Assembly: GCA_002254335.1 (NCBI GenBank)
Contig: NIVA01000026.1
Location: forward strand, 1-14,474
Length of the DNA: 14,474 nucleotides
Reading direction: 5' to 3'
Origin: Bacteroidetes bacterium 4572_114
GTDB taxonomy: Bacteria; Bacteroidota; Bacteroidia; Bacteroidales; 4484-276
Shown in pieces: positions 1-7,826 of this stretch. The position numbers and the translations under genes were made by a program. The notes beneath the pieces are model-generated. The model made no database searches. It was given only the letters and a program-made list of their open reading frames with translations, and was not told the origin of the DNA. Each line of letters starts with the position of its first letter. Position 1 is the first letter of the stretch.

Positions 1-75
1 AAACACTGCCTTAACATTGGGCTGGGCATTGCTGCGATAATTAATACACCTGAAATGACTGTAAAAATATCCTGA
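1..75 (+). CDS. Possible 3' end of an upstream gene (partial)
   Basis: Frame 1 is open from the window edge to a TGA at 73-75 and encodes a 24-residue tail (contains LNIGLGIAAIINTPEMT). The composition looks protein-like, and the stop lies about 50 nt before the promoter of the next gene, as expected for the end of a preceding gene. The tail is vaguely like the C-terminal helix of a GT4 glycosyltransferase, but it is too short to assign. Open frames of this length also occur by chance. Confidence 0.25.
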   Translation, partial: KHCLNIGLGIAAIINTPEMTVKIS

Positions 76-124
76 AGTACGTCGTTTTTAAGGCACACAA
101 TATTTCATAGAAAGAAACAATAAC

Positions 125-132
125 TATCTTTG
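125..132 (+). promoter_or_regulatory. Bacteroidota-type -7 promoter box (TATCTTTG)
   Basis: TATCTTTG matches the TAnnTTTG consensus of the primary sigma factor of Bacteroidota. It would put the transcription start near 135 and give a leader of about 24 nt before the ATG at 159. No clear -33 TTG is seen at the usual 19-21 bp spacing; only a T-rich stretch is present there. Confidence 0.55.
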
Positions 133-158
133 AAAAAAATTTGATATTATAGTATCTT

Positions 159-1052
159 ATGAACATTGACAAAATATCTTTTCACCCGGGGGAATCCCCT
201 GATGATGCGAAGTTTTCTATATTGGTCCCCAGTTGGAACAATCTTCCGTTTTTAAAATTATGTGTCGGGAGCATATTAAAAAACAGCCGGTTCAACCATC
301 AAATCATCATTCATTTAAATGATGGCAGCGATGGCTCCCTGGCCTGGGTCAAAGAAAACGGGTTTTCATACAGCCGCTCTAACGACAATGTTGGGGTTTG
401 CTATGCTTTTAATTCAGCAGCCTCCCTGGCAAAGTCCGATTACCTGCTCCTTATTGATGACGACAACTATGTGTTGCCCGATTGGGATTTGTATTTGTGG
501 GAGGATATCCAGAAAATCGGCCACCATTATTTTTCTGTCTCAGGAACTAAAATAGAACCCCGCAAAACCTTCAACCCCTGTGTTATCGCTCCACAGGATT
601 TTGGTTCTTCACCGGATAATTTCAGGGAAACCGAACTACTTGAAAAATATAAATCGTTTGAGTGGGATGATTGGAACGGAAGCAGTTGGTACCCACTGGC
701 AATACACAAAAAGATGTGGGATATCGTGGGTGGGCTTAGCACCGAGTTTACACCTGGTATGTATTCGGATCCTGATTTTATGATGAAACTCTGGCATTGC
801 GGCGTCAGATATTACAAAGGTGTTTCACAAAGCCGCAGCTATCATTTTATTTCGAAAAGTGTAAGAAGGGTAAAAAAGAATAATGGCAGAAAGCAATTCC
901 TCAAAAAATGGGGCATCAGCAATTCTACGTTCAGGGATTTTTATTTAAGGATGGGGACACCTTTTCATGGCGAACTTCAGGAACCAAAACCTAATGGCAA
1001 TTTTAAACTTCGGCTTTTACGCGACCGGCTAAAGATTTTATTTTCATCCTGA
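159..1052 (+). CDS. Family 2 glycosyltransferase (GT-A fold)
   Basis: The 297-residue protein is an inverting nucleotide-sugar transferase of the GT2 type, probably adding a sugar to a surface polysaccharide or lipid-linked glycan at the inner face of the cytoplasmic membrane. Visible marks are the N-terminal strand ILVPSWNNLPFL (21-32), a nucleotide-binding LNDGSDGS segment (53-60), NDNVGVCYAFN (75-85), the metal-binding DDD (100-102) in LLLIDDDNYV, an acceptor-site SDPDF (203-207), and a late YHF (228-230). There is no signal peptide or transmembrane segment, and the basic C-terminus may touch the membrane. The ATG at 159 is chosen because it follows a promoter box at normal distance. The gene faces a second GT2 gene convergently, which suggests the edge of a glycan biosynthesis cluster. 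The donor and acceptor sugars cannot be told. The fold is sure; the role is inferred. Confidence 0.9.
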   Translation: MNIDKISFHPGESPDDAKFSILVPSWNNLPFLKLCVGSILKNSRFNHQIIIHLNDGSDGSLAWVKENGFSYSRSNDNVGVCYAFNSAASLAKSDYLLLIDDDNYVLPDWDLYLWEDIQKIGHHYFSVSGTKIEPRKTFNPCVIAPQDFGSSPDNFRETELLEKYKSFEWDDWNGSSWYPLAIHKKMWDIVGGLSTEFTPGMYSDPDFMMKLWHCGVRYYKGVSQSRSYHFISKSVRRVKKNNGRKQFLKKWGISNSTFRDFYLRMGTPFHGELQEPKPNGNFKLRLLRDRLKILFSS

Positions 1053-1179
1053 CCACCAATATAGTGTAATTGCCCCTCATGCTTGATTTTGGGCTACCCG
1101 CGTAAAGATGGACAAACCAAAAAAATATTGCCGCTAATGCGCGAATTTATAATGAGTTGATAATTAGTTGTGTCCAATG

Positions 1180-1767
1180 TTATGTGGGTATTAGCACCAA
1201 CTCGTTTGCAGCAATGGTGCTGAATTTATTGGCCTGGAGGATATGCTCTTCGATGGTATAATAAGTATAATGTAAAATGTCGCCGCCCAACTTCCCGGTG
1301 GAGCTTCCACTTTCAAATTCAAATTTATCGTGCGGGTCCATGCCCGTCCAGCTTCCTTTGCGGGAATCGTACAGGCGGAGTTTTGTATCAGGGTACCAGC
1401 CACTATGTTTGATCCATTTTCCGCAGTAGTTCGAAAGACGGTCCATCCGGTAACCATCATGCTGCCAGTTTTTTTTCACTTTCGTGATCTCAGATTTCAA
1501 TTCCTCCGACAAAGCCTCATCTGCATCCAGCGAAAGCTGATGTGGGTAAGTCGCCTGGCCAATGGCAAAATTCTTTTGTTTGATGTGCCCTTCAAAGGCA
1601 TGCTCAATAAATTTAACACCATGACCCTCGCAGATAGTTTTGGTCCTATCGGTTGAAAGTGAGTCCACCACAACAATTTCATCAGCGATATCCTTCACCG
1701 ATCCCAGGCAACGGCCAATGTTCCGCTCCTCGTTAAAAGTAATTATGACTACTGAGAGTTTTGGCAT
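1180..1767 (-). CDS. Family 2 glycosyltransferase, WaaE/KdtX-like, C-terminally truncated
   Basis: This 195-residue protein begins LSVVIITFNEERNIGRCL (4-21) and has the VVVDSLSTDRT segment (32-42), the metal-binding DADEAL (81-86), W-Y-P-D (124-127) and an LHYTY...EEHILQANKFSTIAA stretch (165-187). All are typical of the small GT2 enzymes annotated as lipopolysaccharide core glycosyltransferases (WaaE/KdtX-like). Such proteins are usually about 250 residues and continue after the 'QANKYSxIAA' helix with a membrane-associated C-terminal region. Here the similarity stops near residue 190 and is followed by VLIPT and a stop, so some 55-60 residues are missing. I found no continuation in another frame of the next 130 bases. 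The catalytic core is present, so the gene may be active or a recent pseudogene. It converges on the first glycosyltransferase, with 127 bases between the two stops and no clear terminator. Confidence 0.8.
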   Translation of the reverse strand: MPKLSVVIITFNEERNIGRCLGSVKDIADEIVVVDSLSTDRTKTICEGHGVKFIEHAFEGHIKQKNFAIGQATYPHQLSLDADEALSEELKSEITKVKKNWQHDGYRMDRLSNYCGKWIKHSGWYPDTKLRLYDSRKGSWTGMDPHDKFEFESGSSTGKLGGDILHYTYYTIEEHILQANKFSTIAANELVLIPT

Positions 1768-1806
1768 GTATTATAATAATTCTGCAAAATAAATAAATTT
1801 TACTTA

Positions 1807-1862
1807 GGGATGGGGAGGGAAAATAGAAAATTGGAAAATTGGAGGGATGGAAGGATGGAAAT
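1807..1862 (+). repeat. Purine-rich low-complexity spacer (GGAAAATT / GGATGG)
   Basis: The + strand is almost pure purine plus T, with short units GAAAATT, GGAAAATTGG and GGATGGAAGGATGG. It separates the divergent glycosyltransferase and CotH genes and lies upstream of the CotH promoter. It may be a simple slipped-strand repeat. Runs of GG could in principle form a weak G-quadruplex. No coding sense is seen. Confidence 0.5.
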
Positions 1863-1912
1863 TTTGGATGTTGAACTTTGGTTTTTGAGCTTAGGATTTT
1901 CAATAAGTAAGT

Positions 1913-1920
1913 TATCTTTG
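1913..1920 (+). promoter_or_regulatory. -7 promoter box (TATCTTTG) placed 4 nt before the CotH start codon
   Basis: TATCTTTG matches TAnnTTTG exactly and is followed by CAAA and then ATG at 1925. With the usual spacing the transcript would start at about 1923, so the mRNA would be nearly leaderless. No good -33 TTG stands at 19-21 bp; TTTTTG at 1882-1887 is 25 bp away. Confidence 0.5.
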
Positions 1921-1924
1921 CAAA

Positions 1925-4264
1925 ATGAAAAAATGCCTGGCCTTTTACCTGTTTTTTTTATCGATCATTATAAATTCTGTCTTTGCCCAACAAGTGTTGA
2001 TCAATGAGTTTATGTCATCCAACCAAACTACATTGCAGGATTCGGACGGTGATTACCCCGACTGGATAGAACTGTTTAACCCCGGCGAAAATATAATCGA
2101 CCTTGAGGGGTATATGATTTCTGACGATGCCCAGGCCCCCGGAAAGTGGGTTTTCCCTTCTGTCCACATGATGCCAAATTCCTTCATGGTCATATTTGCC
2201 AGCGACAAAGATAGATATGACACCACCGAATTGCATACAAATTTTAAAATAAAATCGGCAGGCGAACACTTAATTTTATGTAATCCCGAGACTCTTGAAA
2301 TTGATCACATCCAACCGGTGGGGCTTTCGGTGGACGTGGCCTTTGGCCGTTACCCTGATGGTGATGAAAATATGATGGTACTGGCAAGCCCAACGCCCGG
2401 TCATCCAAATACACCGGGGGTTTCCGTTTTAAATATTTCAAAATCGGCAGGGCTGTTTAACGCTCCGTTCAAGGTTGGCCTGTCATCGGCAAATGATGAT
2501 GATGTAATTTATTATACTTTAGATGGCAGCATACCCGGATTAAGTTCGTCCATCTACAGCGATTCAATTTTAATAGGGTTCGTTGATTCCATTCAAAACC
2601 ATTTTGTAAATATCCCCACCACGCCCGATTCGATGTCCGATATTTTCAGGACATGGTCGCCACCCTTAGGTACAGTCCCCAAGGCCAATGTCCTGAGGGC
2701 AATAGCCTATCGCAACGGGGTGCCAACAAGCCGGGTGGTTACAAATACTTATTTTGTGGATACCAATTTTTATATAAAATACCCTTACCATATAGTATCC
2801 ATCACAACCGACAGCATTAATTTGTTTGGGTTTGATGATGGGATTTATGTTCCCGGTGCCTATTTCGAGCCAACCGGCCCCGATTGGAGTGGCAATTATT
2901 TCCAGAAAGGGGGTGATTGGGAGCGCCCATTGCATTTCGAATATTTTCAGGACAGTGGGAAACGTGTACTGGATATGGAATGTGGCATGCGCATACATGG
3001 AAAGATTACCCGCCATGCCGCCCAAAAATCACTTCGTCTCTATTCGCGAGAGAACGGAAACAGCTACTTTAATTATCCCTTTATGCTCAACACTGATCAG
3101 GAAATATTTAAGCGTATCTTGTTAAGGACATCCTATGCCGATGGCTCCCAGACTATATTGAAGGATGCCATGCTTGAAGATCTTGTAAAAGATTTTAACT
3201 TTGAGATGTTGCACTACAGGCCGGTTATTGTATTTATTAATGGTGAATTTTGGGGCACCCAAACCATACGCGAAAGGATTGACAAATACTACCTGTCGCT
3301 TTTATATGATATTGAGGCCGACAGTATCGACATGCTGGAAAACAATATGTCAGTGGAGGAAGGAAGCGCCGATGACTATCTGGATATGATGGATTACATA
3401 GATAACAATGACCTGTCGGAAGATGAACATTACGAGTACATCAAAACCAGGATGGATATTGATAATTACATTGATTACCAGATTGTGGAAATTTATTTTC
3501 AAAATATGGATTGGCCGGGCAGCAATATCCGCTACTGGCGCGAACGCAAACCCGGTGCCAAATGGAGATGGATCCTGTTCGACCTCGACAACACCTGTTT
3601 CGATTATGCCTATAACAGTCTCACCTACGCCACTTCCGACCAGGATACATCCTGGCAAAACCCCGCCTGGTCAACTTATCTTTTCAGGAGCTTGCTTAAA
3701 AATAAAAATTTTGAAGAGCAGTTCCTCGACCGTTTTGCCCTTTACCTTAACACAACATTTGATACAGATACTTTGCTAACACATATTGATAAGTTTACGA
3801 ACCTGTATGGGCAGGGGATTGATTTACACATTCAGCGATGGAACTTTCCGAGGAGCCACGCTGGCTGGGTAGGTGATATCAACTATGTGTTTAATAAATT
3901 CGCTAAGAAGCGGCCTTGTAAAATGAGGGAATTTATCCTCGAATATTTCGACCTTGAGGAGGATGAATTCGGATTTTATTGTGATTCGGCCATCGACGAT
4001 AATTTAAATAATGAGATCATACTTTTTCCAAACCCTGCAAATATGCTGGTAAGGATTGAAATAGAAAATTGGCAGGCTGATGTTGCACAACTACAGGTGT
4101 TTAACGAAATGGGGCAACGTGTGATGGCTCTACAATTAAATGGTTCAAATGGTCAAATAAATGAGCTTATCGACATCTCGGGCCTAAATCAGGGAATATA
4201 TATATTCAGGGTTATGGGAGATCAACAATATGTAATCTCCAAATTCATCAAAACATCAAATTAA
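1925..4264 (+). CDS. Secreted CotH-kinase protein with lamin-tail domain and T9SS sorting signal
   Basis: The 779-residue protein has a signal peptide (1-21, cut after SVFA). Next comes a lamin-tail domain (about 23-165: VLINEFMSSN, DWIELFNPG, DLEGYMISDD), then a chitobiase C-terminal-like module (about 172-278: YYTLDGSIPG). The CotH kinase-like domain covers about 285-680, with RIHGKITRHAAQKSLRL (356-372), NGEFWGTQTIRERID (439-453), NMDWPGSN (527-534) and WRWILFDLDNT (548-558), whose DLD corresponds to the metal/ATP-binding acids of CotH. A type A T9SS domain closes the protein (698-779, FPNPAN to GIYIFRV). CotH of Bacillus spores is a protein kinase; by analogy this one may phosphorylate surface or secreted partners, but the substrate is unknown. 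It is the first gene of an operon: the next ATG is 1 nt after its stop. The start is fixed by the signal peptide; no later Met would keep it. Confidence 0.9.
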   Translation: MKKCLAFYLFFLSIIINSVFAQQVLINEFMSSNQTTLQDSDGDYPDWIELFNPGENIIDLEGYMISDDAQAPGKWVFPSVHMMPNSFMVIFASDKDRYDTTELHTNFKIKSAGEHLILCNPETLEIDHIQPVGLSVDVAFGRYPDGDENMMVLASPTPGHPNTPGVSVLNISKSAGLFNAPFKVGLSSANDDDVIYYTLDGSIPGLSSSIYSDSILIGFVDSIQNHFVNIPTTPDSMSDIFRTWSPPLGTVPKANVLRAIAYRNGVPTSRVVTNTYFVDTNFYIKYPYHIVSITTDSINLFGFDDGIYVPGAYFEPTGPDWSGNYFQKGGDWERPLHFEYFQDSGKRVLDMECGMRIHGKITRHAAQKSLRLYSRENGNSYFNYPFMLNTDQEIFKRILLRTSYADGSQTILKDAMLEDLVKDFNFEMLHYRPVIVFINGEFWGTQTIRERIDKYYLSLLYDIEADSIDMLENNMSVEEGSADDYLDMMDYIDNNDLSEDEHYEYIKTRMDIDNYIDYQIVEIYFQNMDWPGSNIRYWRERKPGAKWRWILFDLDNTCFDYAYNSLTYATSDQDTSWQNPAWSTYLFRSLLKNKNFEEQFLDRFALYLNTTFDTDTLLTHIDKFTNLYGQGIDLHIQRWNFPRSHAGWVGDINYVFNKFAKKRPCKMREFILEYFDLEEDEFGFYCDSAIDDNLNNEIILFPNPANMLVRIEIENWQADVAQLQVFNEMGQRVMALQLNGSNGQINELIDISGLNQGIYIFRVMGDQQYVISKFIKTSN

Positions 4265-4265
4265 T

Positions 4266-7200
4266 ATGCAGGCAAAAACAAAAATCATCTTCTTATTTTT
4301 TGCATTTATCTTTCAATTTACTGATGCATTTTCGCAAGTTAAAGAATATTTTATTGAGTGCGACCCCGCAGACTTTGAATACATTTACGGGCATTTTGAA
4401 GAGGATATCTATATTCCAATTTCCTTTACTTATGACGGGGTTACATGGACAGATACCGAAATGCGTATCCGTGGCGACGGCTCAAGGTACCTGCCAAAAA
4501 AATCGCTGAAAGTAAGGTTCAATGGAAACCCCTTTGCCAATGGGCGCGATAAACTTAACTTCAATGCCGAATATGAAGACAAAACCTACATGCGTGCTTT
4601 TTTAAGCAGCCGCGTTTTCAGGATGACAGGGCAAAAATGTTTTGATACCGACTTTGCACGGCTTTATTTGAATGGCGATTTTTTGGGCCTGTACCAGATG
4701 ACCGAAAATATGGATGATTCTTTTCTTGAGGCCAATGGCTACGATCCGGCGGGCAACCTTTTTAAAGCGACCAAAGATGGTGCATGTTTGAGTGTTTACG
4801 ATGACCTTACCAATTTTTGGGAACAAAAAACCGGTTCGGGCAACAAAGAGGACTTGGCCCTTTTAATTGATGAGATCGACCAGGTAAGTATAAATGATTA
4901 CCCCTCTTTTTGTACAGATAATTTTGATTATGGCCAGATGGTAAACATGATAGCCTGTAATATGGTGCTTTCGAACCAAAGCACTTATTACCATAATTAT
5001 TACATGTACCATGATGTAAACGGTACCGGGAAATGGCAGATGTTGCCCTGGGACCTTGACAAAACCTTTTCGTTGTATTCGTGGCGCAACCATACTTATA
5101 GTTCTGCACGGTGGACGCATGATAACCCATATCTTGAAAAAGCCATCCTGAACCAGGAGATGATGGAAGATGTTGAAGTCCGCGCCAATGAAATTTTTGA
5201 TGAGGTTTTTAATACGGATATTTTGTGGCCGATGATGGACAGCCTAATCGCCGCGCTTCAACCTTCGGTAGAACAGGACACAACCGATGATATAGAAAAT
5301 ATTGATGAATGGCTTGAACAGGTGCAAACCGAAAAAAACCATGTGGCCATTTTCGATACAAAGCTCAACTGGTATTTCAATCATGTACAATCATCATTTA
5401 CTGCCGAACGGACCCCTAACCCGGTCCCACAGGATGTAACCTTTAACTGGTCCCCCTCGGTTGACCCCGATGGCCTGCCGGTGGAATACCATTTCTATCT
5501 GACCTCCGGTTTCGAGTTTGAACCGGAACTCACAACTATTTACGAAGGGATCGGGGATACGGTTTTTACCATCGAAAACATTGAACCAGGCGATTATTTT
5601 TGGAAAGTAGTTTCGGTAGATGGCGATGGGCAGGAGGTTGAGTCCTTTGATTCGAAAAACCCTTTAAAAGTAACAATACCAAATTACCTGCCCTGTGAAA
5701 TTAGCGAGGATATGGTGCTCATAAAAGAAAATTCGCCATACCTTGTCAACTGCAATATTGAAGTCATGCCCGGGGCAAAACTTACTCTTGAAAAAGGTGT
5801 TGAAATACTAGTTCAACAATCTATGCATATCCTTGTAAAAGGGGGTTTTGCCGTTAACGGGACTAAAGACGAACCTGTTGTCATCAGGCCTAATAATGAA
5901 TCAATAAGTTTCGACAGCCTTGTGTTTATTAACCCCGATCAAAATATCGATCTCAATTATCTTACGGTAATTGACGGATCAATCAACGCCAGATATGCAA
6001 ATATTGAAATGGATTACTGCAAGCTAATCCTGAATACAAAAATAATGGTCTTGCCAAATGTTATATATGGGAATTATTGGGGAAATGGCACATTTAATAA
6101 TTCAACCATCATTGGGAACGGTACCGGCCAGGGGCTTGAATTTGGGTGGTGTGGCTCGGTAGTGGTCGAAAATTCCGATTTCCATAATATTGATGATCCC
6201 ATTGAACTTATTTCTGTAAATGAGGGTTGGGTAAAGAATAATTTTGTTGAATATTCGAGTGACGATGGAATAGATTTTAATAATTGTATAAACCTGGTAA
6301 TCGAAAATAACAGGATATATTATTGTAATGATAAAGGGATAACCATTGGAAATGAATTTAACGGGCCAAGCGAAAACATCCTGATATTAAAAAACCTTAT
6401 TGTAGATTGTACAACAGGGATAACCGTGAAGGATGGCTCCTCAGCAACAATCGACAGGACCACAATTAACGGTTGTGAGGTAGGGGTAAAAATTTGGGAA
6501 AAAAACCCGGGCCAGGGCGCCAGTTATGCCAATATCATTAATACAATTATTTCCAACACATCGGATGAAGCCGTTTATATTGACGAAATTTCATCGGCAG
6601 ATATAAGCTATTCCCTTTGTAATACCGAAGAACTGGCGGGCACAGGTAATCTTTTTGAAGAACCCCTGTTTGTTTCCATACCTGCTAACAATTTTCTTCT
6701 CCAGGAAAGTTCCCCTTGCATCAACTCTGGCGATCCTGAGTCTGAACCCGACCCCGATGGCACAAGGGCAGATATGGGTATGTTTTATTACAACTTTGGC
6801 AGTTATAACGTAATCTTCAACGAAATCAATTACAAATCTTCACCTGATTTCTATACCGAAGATTGGGTTGAATTTTATAATGCCGATGAAGTGGTTGCGG
6901 ATATTTCGGGCTGGGAATTTAAAGATAAAGACGATGATCATATTTTTGAATTCCCCTATGGCACGGTGATCTATCCTGGACAATACCTGGTGCTTTGCAG
7001 CGATGCAGGTTTGTTTTCGCAACTAAACCCGGACGTTGAAAATTATATTGGGAGTTTTCCTTTTGGGTTGAGCAGTGGCGGAGAGCTGATAAGGCTCTAC
7101 AATCACACCGGGACGATGATCGATTCGATGGAATATGGTGTGGAAAACCCGTGGCCAACAGCCCCAAACGGCCAGGGGCCAACCCTTGAACTTCGCAGCC

Positions 7201-7577
7201 CCCTGTTCGATAATGCTTTGCCCGAAAGCTGGTGTGCCTCCGAAAATTATGGCACCCCCGGAAAAGTTAACAGTTGCAATATTTACCAACAGCCGGAAAA
7301 TGATGCCGTGCCTTTTTCTGCACAGATATATCCCAACCCGGCTTCCGGGATTGTTTACCTGAAATTTATTAGTGAAATGGCCGGCACTTTGCGCATGGAT
7401 ATCTATTCTGATGACGGAAGGCTCAACCAATCAACCAAAAATAATATTTCCGGGGACGGCCCACATCTGTTCATCATAAATACTTTATACGATCAGGGGA
7501 TCTATATTGTCAACCTGAAGTTTGAAGCAGATTCCGCAATCTTTTATGAAAACCTTAAACTGATAAAGGTTGAATAA
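4266..7577 (+). CDS. Secreted CotH-kinase / beta-helix / lamin-tail protein with T9SS sorting signal
   Basis: The 1103-residue protein has a signal peptide (1-23, cut after AFS). The CotH domain covers about 27-375: MRIRGDGSRYLPKKSLKVRF (66-85), NGDFLGLYQMTENMDDSFL (136-154), FKATKDG (166-172), NYYMYHDVNGTGKWQMLPW (244-262) followed by DLDKTF (263-268). A fibronectin-type III-like module follows (about 385-470, ending YFWKVVSVDGDG). A right-handed beta-helix covers about 490-780, with repeated short strands such as VVVENSDFHNIDD, LVIENNRIYYCNDKGI and ILILKNLIVDCTTGI. After a PCINSGDPESEPDPDG turn (817-832) comes a second lamin-tail domain (about 848-1003, IFNEINY, DWVEFYNADE, CASENYGTPGKVNSC), then the T9SS domain (1018-1103, IYPNPASG). 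It is translationally close-coupled to the preceding CotH gene. Both share CotH, lamin-tail and T9SS parts, but the lamin-tail sits N-terminally in the first and C-terminally in this one. The beta-helix suggests glycan binding. The kinase activity is inferred from the family. Confidence 0.9.
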   Translation: MQAKTKIIFLFFAFIFQFTDAFSQVKEYFIECDPADFEYIYGHFEEDIYIPISFTYDGVTWTDTEMRIRGDGSRYLPKKSLKVRFNGNPFANGRDKLNFNAEYEDKTYMRAFLSSRVFRMTGQKCFDTDFARLYLNGDFLGLYQMTENMDDSFLEANGYDPAGNLFKATKDGACLSVYDDLTNFWEQKTGSGNKEDLALLIDEIDQVSINDYPSFCTDNFDYGQMVNMIACNMVLSNQSTYYHNYYMYHDVNGTGKWQMLPWDLDKTFSLYSWRNHTYSSARWTHDNPYLEKAILNQEMMEDVEVRANEIFDEVFNTDILWPMMDSLIAALQPSVEQDTTDDIENIDEWLEQVQTEKNHVAIFDTKLNWYFNHVQSSFTAERTPNPVPQDVTFNWSPSVDPDGLPVEYHFYLTSGFEFEPELTTIYEGIGDTVFTIENIEPGDYFWKVVSVDGDGQEVESFDSKNPLKVTIPNYLPCEISEDMVLIKENSPYLVNCNIEVMPGAKLTLEKGVEILVQQSMHILVKGGFAVNGTKDEPVVIRPNNESISFDSLVFINPDQNIDLNYLTVIDGSINARYANIEMDYCKLILNTKIMVLPNVIYGNYWGNGTFNNSTIIGNGTGQGLEFGWCGSVVVENSDFHNIDDPIELISVNEGWVKNNFVEYSSDDGIDFNNCINLVIENNRIYYCNDKGITIGNEFNGPSENILILKNLIVDCTTGITVKDGSSATIDRTTINGCEVGVKIWEKNPGQGASYANIINTIISNTSDEAVYIDEISSADISYSLCNTEELAGTGNLFEEPLFVSIPANNFLLQESSPCINSGDPESEPDPDGTRADMGMFYYNFGSYNVIFNEINYKSSPDFYTEDWVEFYNADEVVADISGWEFKDKDDDHIFEFPYGTVIYPGQYLVLCSDAGLFSQLNPDVENYIGSFPFGLSSGGELIRLYNHTGTMIDSMEYGVENPWPTAPNGQGPTLELRSPLFDNALPESWCASENYGTPGKVNSCNIYQQPENDAVPFSAQIYPNPASGIVYLKFISEMAGTLRMDIYSDDGRLNQSTKNNISGDGPHLFIINTLYDQGIYIVNLKFEADSAIFYENLKLIKVE

Positions 7578-7673
7578 ACCTTCCTCATATTGTCGAAACC
7601 GTTCAACAATTAAAAGGGGGATTACGAAAGATGAATTATGAGTTTAGTCTTAAAAGTAAATATTTGGGGGAAT

Positions 7674-7757
7674 AGCTGTCAGACAGTTTAGATTAAAAGT
7701 CAGACATATAATACTTTAGCTTCTGTGTGTAATATAGAAAATAACTGTCTGACAGCT
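7674..7757. promoter_or_regulatory. 15-bp inverted repeat with three GTCAGAC dyads (operator cluster or small MITE)
   Basis: A perfect 15-bp inverted repeat (AGCTGTCAGACAGTT at 7674-7688, its complement at 7743-7757) encloses 54 bases. Each arm holds the odd-centred palindrome CTGTCAGACAG. A third copy of its core, GTCAGAC, lies at 7699-7705. The centres of the first two copies are 21 bp apart (two helical turns), and the third is 48 bp further. The cluster ends about 70 bp before the cyclophilin ATG, in the only sizeable intergenic gap before that gene. It could be a set of regulator sites or a short terminal-inverted-repeat element; no target-site duplication is evident. Confidence 0.5.
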
Positions 7758-7826
7758 TTTTAGACCGGACTCAATTATTGAAATAATTTTAGTATCAAAA
7801 ATAATTTACACCAAACACACAATGCT

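Noticed and set aside
1053..1179. Bidirectional terminator between the convergent glycosyltransferases
   Set aside because: No convincing GC-rich stem with a T-run could be found in this stretch.
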